DNA from: CAZDBA01 sp964503615
Lineage (GTDB): Bacteria; Planctomycetota; Planctomycetia; Pirellulales; Pirellulaceae
DNA: 21,015 nucleotides
Reading direction: 5' to 3'
Assembly (NCBI GenBank): GCA_964503615.1
Contig: CAZDBA010000090.1
Coordinates: 1-21,015 of the forward strand
A model generated the notes under the pieces. That model was not told the origin of the DNA, did no database searches, and worked only from the letters and a program-made list of their open reading frames with translations. Of the stretch, positions 6,929 through 15,185 are shown in pieces (position 1 is the stretch's first letter; every line of letters starts with the position of its first letter). The position numbers and the translations under genes were made by a program.

Positions 6929-8143
6929 CTAATACGATCGTGGAGAAACTTTCGCCTGAACTCGCGACGGCAAACCCTGAATCTTCAAGAAGCCCTCTGC
7001 GTCGTCCTGGTTATACGTTCCGCCACCTTCCATCGTTGCAATCGCATCGTCGTACAAACTGTACGGGCTCGAGCGTTTGCTCACCATAATGTTACCTTTG
7101 TAAAGCTGCAAAGTCACACTTCCGGTCACGTTCTTTTGGGCTTCTTTTATAAAAGCCTGCAAACAATCGAACTTTGGCGCGTACCAAAATCCGTAGTAAA
7201 CCAACTCGGCAACTTCAGGAGCCAAGCGATCTCGCAAGTGCATTAGCTCACGGTCCATTGTAATCTGTTCGATGTAACGATGAGCATCGTACAAGACCGT
7301 CATTCCCGGCGACTCGTAAACACCTCGTGACTTCATACCAACAAAACGGTTTTCGATGACGTCGATACGCCCCACACCGTTTCGCCCGGCGATATCGTTC
7401 AACGATTCAACGATCTCCAACGCGTTCATCTTTTTTCCGTTTACCGTCGTCGGAACTCCCGCTTCGAAATCGATCGTAACCTCTTCGACTTTGTCAGGAG
7501 CATCCTGAGGGGAAACGCCCATTCCAAAATCAACCGTTTCAACTCCGTTGACATCCAACTCTTCCAAACTGCCCGCTTCGTAACTGATGTGCAAAACGTT
7601 TTCGTCGCTCGAATAAGGCTTTGCCGTGGACGCCTTGACCGGGATACCATGTTCTTCACAGTACGCGATCAACTCAGTCCGCCCTGGAAAAGCATCTCGG
7701 AACTTTTTCATTCGCCACGGTGCGACCGTGACCACATCGGCATCTAACGCCTCCGCCGCTAACTGAAAACGACATTGATCGTTTCCTTTACCTGTGGCGC
7801 CGTGCGCGTAAGCACTAGCCCCAACCTCTTTGGCAATTTGCAAGCAGCATTTTGAAATCAACGGCCGAGCAATCGAAGTCCCCAGCAGATACATCCCCTC
7901 ATACTTGGCCTGCCACTGAAGAACGGGGAACGCAAAATCGCGGCACAGCTCTTCACGTGCGTCGACCAACCTTGCCGATTTTGCACCCGCCTTGCGAGCC
8001 TTTTCCATGATTTCCTCTCGGTCCTCGCAAGGCTGCCCCAGATCAATATAGGCAGCGTGGACATCATACCCCTCGTCTTGCAGCCAGCCCAGAATCACAC
8101 TCGTATCGAGACCGCCAGAATAAGCTAAAACGCAACTTGGCAT
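6929..8143 (-). CDS. argG: Argininosuccinate synthase
   Basis: ArgG joins citrulline and aspartate with ATP to give argininosuccinate, the penultimate step of arginine synthesis in the cytoplasm. The P-loop-like ATP pyrophosphatase motif AYSGGLDTS is at 7-15. YEGMYLLGTSIARPLI follows at 81-96, and HGATGKGNDQCRF at 114-126 binds citrulline and aspartate. Length (404 aa) is standard for the family. The start is supported by AAGGA (complement of 8149-8153), 5 nt before the ATG. A weak promoter, TTGAGT-N16-GATACT, can be read on the minus strand at 8287-8260. argH is not in the window. The gene heads the long minus-strand run and is followed after 38 nt by the ABC-2 permease. Confidence 0.98.
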   Translation of the reverse strand: MPSCVLAYSGGLDTSVILGWLQDEGYDVHAAYIDLGQPCEDREEIMEKARKAGAKSARLVDAREELCRDFAFPVLQWQAKYEGMYLLGTSIARPLISKCCLQIAKEVGASAYAHGATGKGNDQCRFQLAAEALDADVVTVAPWRMKKFRDAFPGRTELIAYCEEHGIPVKASTAKPYSSDENVLHISYEAGSLEELDVNGVETVDFGMGVSPQDAPDKVEEVTIDFEAGVPTTVNGKKMNALEIVESLNDIAGRNGVGRIDVIENRFVGMKSRGVYESPGMTVLYDAHRYIEQITMDRELMHLRDRLAPEVAELVYYGFWYAPKFDCLQAFIKEAQKNVTGSVTLQLYKGNIMVSKRSSPYSLYDDAIATMEGGGTYNQDDAEGFLKIQGLPSRVQAKVSPRSY

Positions 8144-8458
8144 TTCTTTCCTTTTATCGTTTTACAATGACATCGTTCAGAACCAAAAATCGAGCCCACA
8201 TTGCTCGTCGATTTCGAACCGATTTGACCCAAGTATTGTAGATGAACTTGAGCCTAGGTAGTATCGGGGCAAGTCGAGCTGACTCAAATTGGATCGAATT
8301 AATCAGTGCACAATTAATCGGGGCGCGAACGGGCTCCAAGTTGCCCAGTGCCACACAAAACGTTATTCCAGACTGAAAAAAATTGCCGGAAAAACGCCTT
8401 TCAGTTAGTTAGAATAAGCCAAACCAAATCGCACCCCACATCCCCAACAGCCCACTCG
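8144..8458. promoter_or_regulatory. Divergent intergenic region argG / nnrD with a direct repeat
   Basis: This 315-nt gap lies between two divergent genes. It holds a possible argG promoter (minus strand: TTGAGT as the complement of 8282-8287, GATACT as the complement of 8260-8265). Just upstream is a direct repeat of AATTAATC at 8297-8304 and 8312-8319, 15 nt apart centre to centre. That spacing could suit a dimeric regulator, although it is not the E. coli ARG box. No gene is supported here. Confidence 0.3.
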
Positions 8459-9424
8459 ATGACACTTAACCGACACGAATTTGAACAAGCGGCCAAGCAC
8501 TTTCGCGCTGGACGACTTACGCTAAAAGACTTCAGCGATCAGCTTTTTCCAAAATCCGAAACCGCTCCGCCCGCGAGTGATGCGAGCGACCCCCAAACCG
8601 CATCGCCAGCTGTGCCCAAACTTCCGCAGCGAAAAATCGACGCCCACAAAGGGGACTTTGGCCGAATCCTCGCGATCGGTGGCTGCCGGACCATGCCCGG
8701 CGCGATCGGGTTAACCGCCATGGCCGCGCTTCGAACTGGTTCTGGCTTGGTCGTGGTCGCGACGCCGTACGAAGCTGCGCCAGTCGTTGCCGGGTACTCG
8801 CCTTGCTATATCACAGAAGGATATGAAGTAGGCGACGCGCTGGCCCGAATCGCGGAACGAATCGAGTGGGCCGATGTGATTGCATTGGGGCCCGGAATCA
8901 GGATGGAGCCGCCAACGATCTCTATGGTTAGGCAGCTTTACAAAACCGCTTCCCAGCCCATAGTTGTCGATGCCGATGCACTCAACTGCTTGGACTCCAC
9001 GCGTGATGGTTTAAAAACACACAAAGGCCAGCGGATATTGACCCCGCATCCCGGCGAGTTTCGCAGGCTAACCGGCTCAACGACTACTAGTCGCGAGGAA
9101 GCCGAACAAACGACTCGCCAATTGGCCGCTGATAACGATATCGTCGTGCTCCTAAAAGGCGCTGGCACCTTCGTTACCGATGGCCAAAACACAGCTCGCA
9201 ACGAAACGGGCAACCCAGGTATGGCGACTGGCGGAAGCGGGGATGTGCTGACCGGCATGATCGCTTCGTTAATTGGGCAGGGACTTTCGCCATTTGACGC
9301 CGCGCGATTGGCGGCTCACGTCCACGGGCACGCAGGCGACCTTGCTGCTGCTGAACTTGGCCAAGCCAGCTTGATCGCCAGTGACTTGCTGGAGTTTTTG
9401 CCAGCAGCTTTAAAGCTCGCCTAA
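8459..9424 (+). CDS. nnrD: ADP-dependent NAD(P)H-hydrate dehydratase
   Basis: The enzyme repairs hydrated NADH and NADPH by ADP-dependent dehydration. With the ATG at 8459 it is 321 residues. Family motifs run in order: HKGDFG at 63-68 and IGG at 73-75, VVDADALN at 169-176, LTPHPGEF at 194-201, KGAGT at 233-237, and the phosphate-binding NPGMATGGSGDVL at 252-264, which holds the catalytic aspartate. The YjeF_N epimerase domain, often fused in front, is absent. Instead, residues 1-30 form a short helical segment (EFEQAAKHFRAGRLTLKDF), then a proline-alanine-rich linker to about 57. The frame stays open to an ATG at 8348, but those 37 residues look non-native. No strong ribosome-binding site is seen. 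It is not overlapped by its neighbours and may be monocistronic. Confidence 0.93.
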   Translation: MTLNRHEFEQAAKHFRAGRLTLKDFSDQLFPKSETAPPASDASDPQTASPAVPKLPQRKIDAHKGDFGRILAIGGCRTMPGAIGLTAMAALRTGSGLVVVATPYEAAPVVAGYSPCYITEGYEVGDALARIAERIEWADVIALGPGIRMEPPTISMVRQLYKTASQPIVVDADALNCLDSTRDGLKTHKGQRILTPHPGEFRRLTGSTTTSREEAEQTTRQLAADNDIVVLLKGAGTFVTDGQNTARNETGNPGMATGGSGDVLTGMIASLIGQGLSPFDAARLAAHVHGHAGDLAAAELGQASLIASDLLEFLPAALKLA

Positions 9425-9595
9425 ATTCGTCAGATGAAAATGGGGGCTGATCGTTAGCTGCAAAGCACGGAGAAACGGCCGCCTCAAACCTCTCCACTCA
9501 ATCAAATCGAACCCACATCACCCCGAATCGGTCCTTTCTGGCATTGCGGGAACTTTGCCCGTTGTAATTTCCTATCGCCTGTCGTTTAATCCTGT

Positions 9596-11428
9596 ATGCC
9601 TTCTATTCAATATAACTTTGACATTGTCGTTGTCGGTGCCGGTCACGCAGGTACCGAAGCTGCCATGGCCGCCGCGCGGATGGGCGCTCGGACCGCTTTG
9701 TTGACAACCAACTTGGATACCGTTGGGCAGATGAGTTGCAATCCGGCGATCGGCGGTGTTGCCAAAGGTCACCTCGTTCGTGAGATCGACGCCTTGGGCG
9801 GGATCATGGGCAGAGCAATCGACGCGACGGGAATTCAGTTTCGAATGCTGAATGTCCGTAAAGGCCCCGCGATGCACAGCCCTCGCGCTCAAGCAGATAA
9901 AAAGGGCTACCAAAACTGGGTCAAGTTCGAGGTTGAACAACAGGAAAATCTCGACTTGCGACAAGAGGTTGTGCTGGATTTGATCACGGAACAAGTCGAC
10001 GGGCGAGAAAAAATCGTCGGCGTAAAAGTACTTGGCGATGTCGAGTACCGCGCAGCCGCCGTTATCCTTACGACGGGTACTTTTCTATCTGCTCTGATGC
10101 ATACAGGCGAAGCCAAAACCAAAGGCGGTCGAGCAGGGGAGGGCACCACGACTGGAATCAGCACCGCACTCAACCGTTTGGGCTTTCGTTTGCAACGGTT
10201 CAAAACCGGAACCCCTCCGCGTTTGAACAGCCGAACTATCGACTACGACCAAGCTGAGATCCAACCGGGAGACGAGCTTCCTAAACCGTTCTCCTTCTTG
10301 ACCGATAAAATCGACTGCCAGCAACTACCTTGCTGGATCGCTTACACGAACTCTGCCGTGCACGATTTGATCCGCGCCAATCTGGATCGGGCTCCGATGT
10401 ACAGCGGACAGATTCAGGGCAGCGGACCACGATACTGTCCAAGCATCGAAGACAAAATCGTTAAGTTCGCAGACAAGGATCGACACCAACTGTTTCTGGA
10501 ACCCGAAGGACGACAAACTCACGAAGTTTACGTCAACGGAGTTTCTACCAGCCTTCCCCGCGATGTGCAGGATCAGATGTTCAAGCTGATTCCTGGTTTG
10601 GAAAACGCTCAGATCATGCGATATGGCTACGCGGTCGAATACGATTTCTGCCCACCGGACCAACTGCGAAACACTTTGGAAACAAAGAGCGTCGATGGTT
10701 TGTACTTTGCTGGCCAAATCAATGGCACAACCGGCTACGAAGAAGCCGGCGCGCAAGGTTTGATCGCGGGAGCCAATGCTGCACTGAAACAGTCCAAACG
10801 TGAATTCATTCTCGATCGGAACCAAGGCTATATCGGTGTTCTGATAGACGATTTGGTAACTTGCAGCGTCGATGAGCCTTATCGAATGTTCACGAGCCGG
10901 GCAGAGTACCGATTGTTACTCCGCCAAGACAACGCGGACCGCCGTTTGACTCCGCTGGCTAAAGAATTTGGCTTGGTCGGTGACGAGCGCTGCGGTCGAC
11001 TGGAAATCAAAGAAGCCTCGATTCGCAAAACGATGGAACTGCTGGCTCAAAATCGCGTCGGTCAGAATACTTTGGAAAAACTTTTACGCCGCCCAGAAAC
11101 GCAGTGGTCCGATCTAGTCGCTGAATGCGCAGAGTTAGGTGAAGTTAGCGAAGATGTTTCGGAGCAGGTCACCTACGACGTAAAATATGCGGGATATGTC
11201 AAACGGCAACAGACGACCGTTGACCGCCACCAACGTCTGGCTAAAAAGAGAATCCCGGATGACTTTGACTACCAGTCGCTGTCTCATCTGCGACGCGAGG
11301 CCAAGGAAAAACTCTCTCGGTTCCGCCCTACGAATCTTGATCAGGCTCAGCGGATCAGTGGAATTACGCCTGCTGATATCGAGATGATTATGTTGCACTT
11401 GAACGGAAAAGCGGAAACCACCAGCTAA
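9596..11428 (+). CDS. mnmG: tRNA uridine-5-carboxymethylaminomethyl modification enzyme MnmG (GidA)
   Basis: MnmG works with the GTPase MnmE to install the cmnm5 group on U34 of tRNAs reading split codon boxes, using FAD, NADH and methylene-tetrahydrofolate. The 610-residue length is typical. The FAD dinucleotide motif GAGHAG is at 14-19, followed by SCNPAIGG (47-54) and KGPAMHSPRAQADK (89-102). Both GidA signatures are intact: GPRYCPSIEDK at 277-287 with C281, and AGQINGTTGYEEAGAQGLIA at 372-391. The C-terminal YAGYVKRQ region implicated in MnmE contact is also present. mnmE is not in the window. The start lacks a clear Shine-Dalgarno site. A thioesterase gene begins 5 nt after the stop, so they are probably co-transcribed. 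Confidence 0.98.
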   Translation: MPSIQYNFDIVVVGAGHAGTEAAMAAARMGARTALLTTNLDTVGQMSCNPAIGGVAKGHLVREIDALGGIMGRAIDATGIQFRMLNVRKGPAMHSPRAQADKKGYQNWVKFEVEQQENLDLRQEVVLDLITEQVDGREKIVGVKVLGDVEYRAAAVILTTGTFLSALMHTGEAKTKGGRAGEGTTTGISTALNRLGFRLQRFKTGTPPRLNSRTIDYDQAEIQPGDELPKPFSFLTDKIDCQQLPCWIAYTNSAVHDLIRANLDRAPMYSGQIQGSGPRYCPSIEDKIVKFADKDRHQLFLEPEGRQTHEVYVNGVSTSLPRDVQDQMFKLIPGLENAQIMRYGYAVEYDFCPPDQLRNTLETKSVDGLYFAGQINGTTGYEEAGAQGLIAGANAALKQSKREFILDRNQGYIGVLIDDLVTCSVDEPYRMFTSRAEYRLLLRQDNADRRLTPLAKEFGLVGDERCGRLEIKEASIRKTMELLAQNRVGQNTLEKLLRRPETQWSDLVAECAELGEVSEDVSEQVTYDVKYAGYVKRQQTTVDRHQRLAKKRIPDDFDYQSLSHLRREAKEKLSRFRPTNLDQAQRISGITPADIEMIMLHLNGKAETTS

Positions 11429-11433
11429 CACCC

Positions 11434-11865
11434 ATGATCCATCAGGCGACTTTCAAAATCCGCACGTTCCACTGCGACGCGTTCGGACATGTTAATAATT
11501 CGCGACACACCGAACTACTGGAAGAAGCTCGCTGGCAATTCGCAGAAGCGATCGGATTACTACCGATGCTGAAAAAAACGGATGTCGGTTTCATCATCAT
11601 GGACATGCGGGTCCGTTTTCGGGCTCCCGTTTTCGAAAGCGAAACGGTCCAGATTAATACGTGCCTGAAAACTCTTGGCAGCGCCAGTGGCGAGGTCGAA
11701 CAGTTGATGTACAAAGCCGACGGCAGTATGGCGATCAAGTCGCTTTTTCATTTCATCTTGATCGACCGCAATGACAATAACGCGTCAGTCGCAATCGACG
11801 GCGACATTCGTGACTTGCTGATAAAGGTTCTCGAACCAACCGGCGCCAAACTGGCTCAGGCATAA
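11434..11865 (+). CDS. Acyl-CoA thioesterase, hotdog fold (4HBT family, YbgC/FadM-like)
   Basis: The 143-residue protein is predicted to cleave acyl-CoA thioesters. The diagnostic 4HBT segment near the N-terminus reads HCDAFGHVNNSRHTELLEEAR, split here as HCDAFGHVNN (13-22) and SRHTELLEEAR (23-33). D15 matches the catalytic aspartate and GHVNN the helix start. The central beta-strand region (DMRVRFRAPVFESETVQI) fits the FadM-like branch. It lacks a signal peptide and is cytoplasmic. The gene starts 5 nt behind mnmG, and no separate promoter is seen. The link with tRNA modification is probably only transcriptional. The substrate chain length cannot be told. Confidence 0.88.
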   Translation: MIHQATFKIRTFHCDAFGHVNNSRHTELLEEARWQFAEAIGLLPMLKKTDVGFIIMDMRVRFRAPVFESETVQINTCLKTLGSASGEVEQLMYKADGSMAIKSLFHFILIDRNDNNASVAIDGDIRDLLIKVLEPTGAKLAQA

Positions 11866-11867
11866 AT

Positions 11868-11921
11868 TTTTGGCCGTGCTAATTTCTACTGCCCACTTGG
11901 CCTGAGTTTCGTGGGCCAAAA
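11868..11921. repeat. Competing inverted repeats after the thioesterase gene
   Basis: GCCCAC (11891-11896) can pair with GTGGGC (11911-11916). Alternatively GGCCAAAA (11914-11921) can pair with TTTTGGCC ending at 11874, or GGCCAA with TTGGCC (11897-11902). The options exclude one another. No T run follows, so this is not a clean terminator. It could be a weak terminator or a chance palindrome cluster. Confidence 0.3.
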
Positions 11922-12076
11922 TTCTGTTACCCTTTAACGGTATTAAAATGGAGGGAATAAGTCGCAAAGGTTTGTTGTGAACAATTGGGATGAAAACACA
12001 AAATGAAAATTTAAAATATTGATGGCTAAATCGCTAACACCCATGTAATAAAGCGTTTAGCAGAATTCGATTCACC

Positions 12077-12105
12077 TTGAACCGGCTTCGTCAGGCCACT
12101 ATAAT
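12077..12105 (+). promoter_or_regulatory. Strong sigma70-type promoter of the HTH-REC regulator
   Basis: TTGAAC (12077-12082), a 17-nt spacer and a perfect TATAAT (12100-12105). Transcription would begin near 12112, giving a leader of about 210 nt before the ATG at 12323. Confidence 0.6.
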
Positions 12106-12111
12106 CCGGTC

Positions 12112-12322
12112 ATATTGGTAATTTCGGCAATCTTGGAAGAAGTTTGCGATTGCACGAAACCGACAGTCTAGTACAGATGTGTCGTTTACAACTGACTGCG
12201 TACTGCACGTAGCTTTTGAACTCAAAACTCACAACCAACAATTAGGTTGGGAGCGCGGTTTACGAGATTTGCAGCATTAGAGAATTAACGGATTGCGCGT
12301 AAACACCACTAGGGAGGGGTGA
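12112..12322 (+). promoter_or_regulatory. Long structured 5' leader of the regulator gene
   Basis: Several pairings can be drawn. CCAAC and GTTGG form a small hairpin ending near 12250. GTTTACG (12258-12264) pairs with CGTAAAC (12298-12304), closing 7 nt before the ribosome-binding site GGAGG (12313-12317). Upstream, CAGTC (12164-12168) pairs with GACTG (12194-12198), and AGTAC (12170-12174) with GTACT (12200-12204), in the interleaved order of a pseudoknot. I match it to no known riboswitch. The rest of the gap 11922-12076 shows nothing I can name. Confidence 0.3.
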
Positions 12323-12910
12323 ATGTCCACTACGAAAACAGTTTTCACTACTGGCGAAGCTGCAAAGATTTGCAAGGTCAGCCAACAAACCATCATTCGA
12401 TGTTTCGATAATGGCTCGTTAAAAGGTTTCCGTGTTCCCGGCAGTCGATTCCGGCGAATTCCGCGCGAGCAGCTTTTTGCGTTCATGAAAGACAACGGAA
12501 TTCCTACCGATGCGTTGGAAAGTGGAAAACGTAAAATCCTGATCGTCGATGATGACGAGGAATTGGTTGAGTTGATGGCCGATGCGTTCTCAACGGACGC
12601 ACGCTTCGAAGTCCGCACAGCCAACAACGGTTTTGACGCGGGTATGTTGGTCAAAGAATTCAGGCCCGATCTCGTCGTTCTGGACGTGATGCTACCCGAT
12701 ATCAACGGAAAAGAAGTTTGCCAACGGGTTCGCAACGATCCCACCATGGAGACAGTCAAAGTGATCTGTATCTCCGGTATGGTAGAGCAAGACAAGATCG
12801 CCGATCTTCGAGCTGCCGGAGCAAACGACTTTATGAGCAAGCCGTTCGCGATCGAACAACTAATGGTTCGCTGCTGTGAGATGCTGGAAATCGACCGAGT
12901 CGCCAGCTAA
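12323..12910 (+). CDS. Response regulator with N-terminal excisionase/MerR-type HTH and C-terminal receiver domain
   Basis: Residues 7-60 form a small winged-helix DNA-binding domain of the excisionase/MerR kind: FTTGEAAKICKVSQQTIIRC is the helix-turn-helix, and KGFRVPGSRFRRIP is the wing. Residues 71-190 are a receiver domain with the acidic pocket DDD at 76-78, the phospho-acceptor D121 in VLDVMLPD, the switch serine S151 and K173 in SKPF. The usual order in response regulators is receiver first, so this architecture is reversed. The start is clear: GGAGG at 12313-12317, 5 nt before the ATG. No histidine kinase is adjacent, so it is an orphan. It is transcribed alone, from its own promoter to a strong terminator. 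Targets are unknown. Confidence 0.9.
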   Translation: MSTTKTVFTTGEAAKICKVSQQTIIRCFDNGSLKGFRVPGSRFRRIPREQLFAFMKDNGIPTDALESGKRKILIVDDDEELVELMADAFSTDARFEVRTANNGFDAGMLVKEFRPDLVVLDVMLPDINGKEVCQRVRNDPTMETVKVICISGMVEQDKIADLRAAGANDFMSKPFAIEQLMVRCCEMLEIDRVAS

Positions 12911-12939
12911 CTCTCTTCGAATTGATAACACGTAATAAG

Positions 12940-12973
12940 AAAAGGCTGCGAGGCATGTACTCGCAGCCTTTTT
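12940..12973. terminator. Strong bidirectional intrinsic terminator
   Basis: A 13-bp perfect stem, AAAAGGCTGCGAG (12940-12952) with CTCGCAGCCTTTT (12960-12972), has a 7-nt loop and continues into T on the plus strand. The matching A-rich left arm gives a T run on the minus strand. It serves both the HTH-REC gene and the convergent M28 peptidase gene. Confidence 0.9.
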
Positions 12974-13012
12974 GTTATTTAGATTCGTAGGTTGGGAACA
13001 CTAACTGTCGGC

Positions 13013-13030
13013 AAGCTCCCGAGCTTTTTT
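13013..13030 (+). terminator. Small secondary hairpin with T run
   Basis: AAGCT (13013-13017) pairs with AGCTT (13022-13026) across a four-base loop and runs into six T (13025-13030). It is probably a backup terminator behind the strong one at 12940-12973. Confidence 0.35.
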
Positions 13031-13033
13031 CTT

Positions 13034-14143
13034 CTACTCGTTTTCAGGAGCTTTTACCAAATCTTCGATGACCCACACCAATCCATCGACAACTTTGGCC
13101 ATCTCGACAAAGTTGATTTTGTCCGGTGTATCGGTTTCTTTATGGTAGTGTGGGTACCGAAAGGGAGCGGTATCAGTAACCATCAATCCAACGTAACCTT
13201 CTTGCCAAAACGACCAATGGTCCGACCAACCTACGCCCGGTGTGGATTGCGGAAGCGACGCACCTTCGCTGGGGACCTTGGCATGCTCACGGAACTTTTT
13301 GATCACTTGTCGCTGCAAAGCACGCGATTGGACGTTAGAGACGAACCCGACAAAATTGCCTGTTGAAGGATAAAGCAAGTTCAGAGGTTTGGGATAATTC
13401 TGACTGTCTTCATCGTTCGTGTAATAGCCCATCGTTTCCAAACTGAGAACTGCGACGATCTCCTGTTTTTCGAGCCGGCACTTTTCCGCGTAGACCCACG
13501 AACCCATCAGTCCACGGTTCTGGAAATAGGGTGGCTCTTCGTTCGTCCAAGCCACAAATCGCAAAGTCCTTTCCGGTTCCGCCTTGCGAAAATGATTGGC
13601 CAACACCAGCATGGCAGCGGTACCACTTCCGTTATCGTTTGCACCGGGAGTGCCAACAAAACTATCGTAGTGCCCACCGATAATCACGATTTGCTCGGGC
13701 CGTTTGGTGCCTTTGATCTCAGCCTCGAGATTGAAACACTCAAGGTTATTCACCTCGTAACTTTGTCGTTCTACGGTGTAGCCGAACTCAACCAGTTTTT
13801 CATCAACATAGTCGGCCGCTTCACATAACTCTTCATAATTGTGCAAGTTGCGTTCACCGATCGTTTCCGCAAGGTGCACGATGTGAGTTTTTAATTGTTC
13901 AGCAACCGACTCCTCGTCATCTTGCTCTTTGTCCGCCTCTTGCTGCTCTTGCCCTCCAAGGGCTGTGTCGGAAGCAGGATCATACGATCGTCCTGGCATC
14001 CGAAAACAAGTGAACCAAACACTGAACAACGCCGCCACAATCGCTACCAATAGCAAAACGACCAGTGTTCGTTTTCTTATTGGCAACCAACTTTTGGATG
14101 CCTCTTTTTTAAAATTCACAACCGCTTCCATAGCTTCCACCAT
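13034..14143 (-). CDS. Membrane-anchored M28 family zinc aminopeptidase
   Basis: This co-catalytic di-zinc peptidase probably removes N-terminal residues from peptides outside the cytoplasm. A single N-terminal membrane helix (about 43-66, numbered from the upstream GTG) is followed by an acidic low-complexity linker (about 80-98), so the catalytic domain sits outside the membrane. Metal ligands and the general base appear as GGHYDS (H177), GANDNGSG (D189), TNEEPP (E221, E222) and LETMG (E255). WSDHWSFWQEG is at 325-335 and the last histidine, H353, is in HYHKETDTPDKI. The frame extends to a GTG at 14200, but a TATAAA -10 element lies inside that extension (complement of 14184-14189), so I prefer the ATG at 14143; 14131 is also possible. 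The gene is monocistronic and ends at the shared terminator. Confidence 0.88.
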   Translation of the reverse strand: MVEAMEAVVNFKKEASKSWLPIRKRTLVVLLLVAIVAALFSVWFTCFRMPGRSYDPASDTALGGQEQQEADKEQDDEESVAEQLKTHIVHLAETIGERNLHNYEELCEAADYVDEKLVEFGYTVERQSYEVNNLECFNLEAEIKGTKRPEQIVIIGGHYDSFVGTPGANDNGSGTAAMLVLANHFRKAEPERTLRFVAWTNEEPPYFQNRGLMGSWVYAEKCRLEKQEIVAVLSLETMGYYTNDEDSQNYPKPLNLLYPSTGNFVGFVSNVQSRALQRQVIKKFREHAKVPSEGASLPQSTPGVGWSDHWSFWQEGYVGLMVTDTAPFRYPHYHKETDTPDKINFVEMAKVVDGLVWVIEDLVKAPENE

Positions 14144-14183
14144 CGCTTTGCCTAGTAATTCAATAGCTCCAACCAACGGTACT

Positions 14184-14189
14184 TTTATA
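14184..14189 (-). promoter_or_regulatory. Probable -10 box of the M28 peptidase gene
   Basis: TATAAA on the minus strand, within a small palindrome (GGTA...TACC), lies about 40 nt before the preferred ATG. No good -35 match is visible. The remaining gap to the next gene (14201-14426) contains no feature I can support. Confidence 0.35.
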
Positions 14190-14426
14190 CCACAGCTCAC
14201 CTTAGTTGGTTTCGGTCCAGATTCTGGAAGTCAAAAAAAGCGGGCCGACAATGCGCTCCGCATTAACCGAAAATTGAATTGTCGCGTAGCACGCAGCAAT
14301 GGGGGGGTAAAAATAACGTCAACGATCTCTGCGCGGTGATAAGTGATCCTCCATTTCAATTCGGCCAAAAACCATTTACGATTGCCTATGGACAGTTTCG
14401 CCTTTTGTTTTTGTTAGACTCAAGGA

Positions 14427-15161
14427 ATGCTCGAAAACCTTAAAGCTAGTTTGACTGCACTGGTTTTCCCAGACCATTGCTTGCAATGCGAAGGCGCTTT
14501 GCCGGTCGATACACCTCGGCAGTGGTGTGACAATTGCTTCCATGATCTGATCGGTGACGAACCGGAGACTTGCTTGAAATGCGCAGCGCATTTGCGTCAA
14601 GCGAGCCCGTTTGAACTGGAATGTGCATACTGTCGTAACATGGCGTTTCGATTCGATGCCGCAATCTCGATCGGTAACTATCGTGGAGCTCTTCAGACCG
14701 CGGTGCTGGACATGAAACGGAGTAGCTGCGAAACAACAGCGTATCAGTTTGGCTCAATACTGGGTAACCTCCTACTCGAACGAACAGGAGACTCGGTCGC
14801 TGATTTGATAATCCCAATGCCTATTCACTGGTGGTCCCGATTGAAACGGGGCTATTGCGCTGCGGCAATGATCGCAACCGGGATTTCGGCTCAAACCAAA
14901 ATCCCAATCAACGATTCAGCATTGCGGCAGATCAAAAAGACCAAAAAACAGGGGATGCTTTCCACCACAGCAAGGTTCAAAAACGTTCGAGGCGCATTTT
15001 CGTTACGGAATCCGAAAGTGACCCAAGGGAAACGAATCCTGCTGGTCGACGACGTGATGACTTCTGGGGCGACGGCAAACGAAGCTGCAAAGGTCCTAAA
15101 AAAGGCTGGAGCCAAGCATGTCTACGTTGCGATTGTGGCACGAGGCGTTCGCGCATCTTAA
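14427..15161 (+). CDS. comF: ComF family double zinc ribbon phosphoribosyltransferase
   Basis: ComF proteins are PRPP-binding-fold proteins linked to DNA uptake during transformation; in many bacteria they look like phosphoribosyltransferases of unknown substrate. Here eight cysteines form four knuckles in the N-terminal third: C18-C21, C34-C37, C49-C52 and C66-C69. The PRTase loop ILLVDDVMTSGAT lies at 204-216, with IPMPIHWWSRLKRGY at about 129-143. At 244 residues it is a normal length. AAGGA abuts the ATG directly, which is close for a ribosome-binding site. The LRR gene begins 24 nt later on the same strand. No other competence genes are nearby, so a role in transformation is an inference from family membership. 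Confidence 0.9.
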   Translation: MLENLKASLTALVFPDHCLQCEGALPVDTPRQWCDNCFHDLIGDEPETCLKCAAHLRQASPFELECAYCRNMAFRFDAAISIGNYRGALQTAVLDMKRSSCETTAYQFGSILGNLLLERTGDSVADLIIPMPIHWWSRLKRGYCAAAMIATGISAQTKIPINDSALRQIKKTKKQGMLSTTARFKNVRGAFSLRNPKVTQGKRILLVDDVMTSGATANEAAKVLKKAGAKHVYVAIVARGVRAS

Positions 15162-15185
15162 CCTGCGTTTCAATAGAATTAATTT

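Noticed and set aside
8154..8354. Minus-strand open frame upstream of argG
   Set aside because: It lies in the divergent promoter region and has no recognisable protein features.
11868..11921. Inverted repeats as a CRISPR repeat or mobile-element end
   Set aside because: There is only one short cluster, no spaced repetition, no transposase gene and no target-site duplication nearby.
14144..14200. GTG start for the M28 peptidase
   Set aside because: The extension contains a TATAAA -10 element, so it is more likely promoter than coding sequence.
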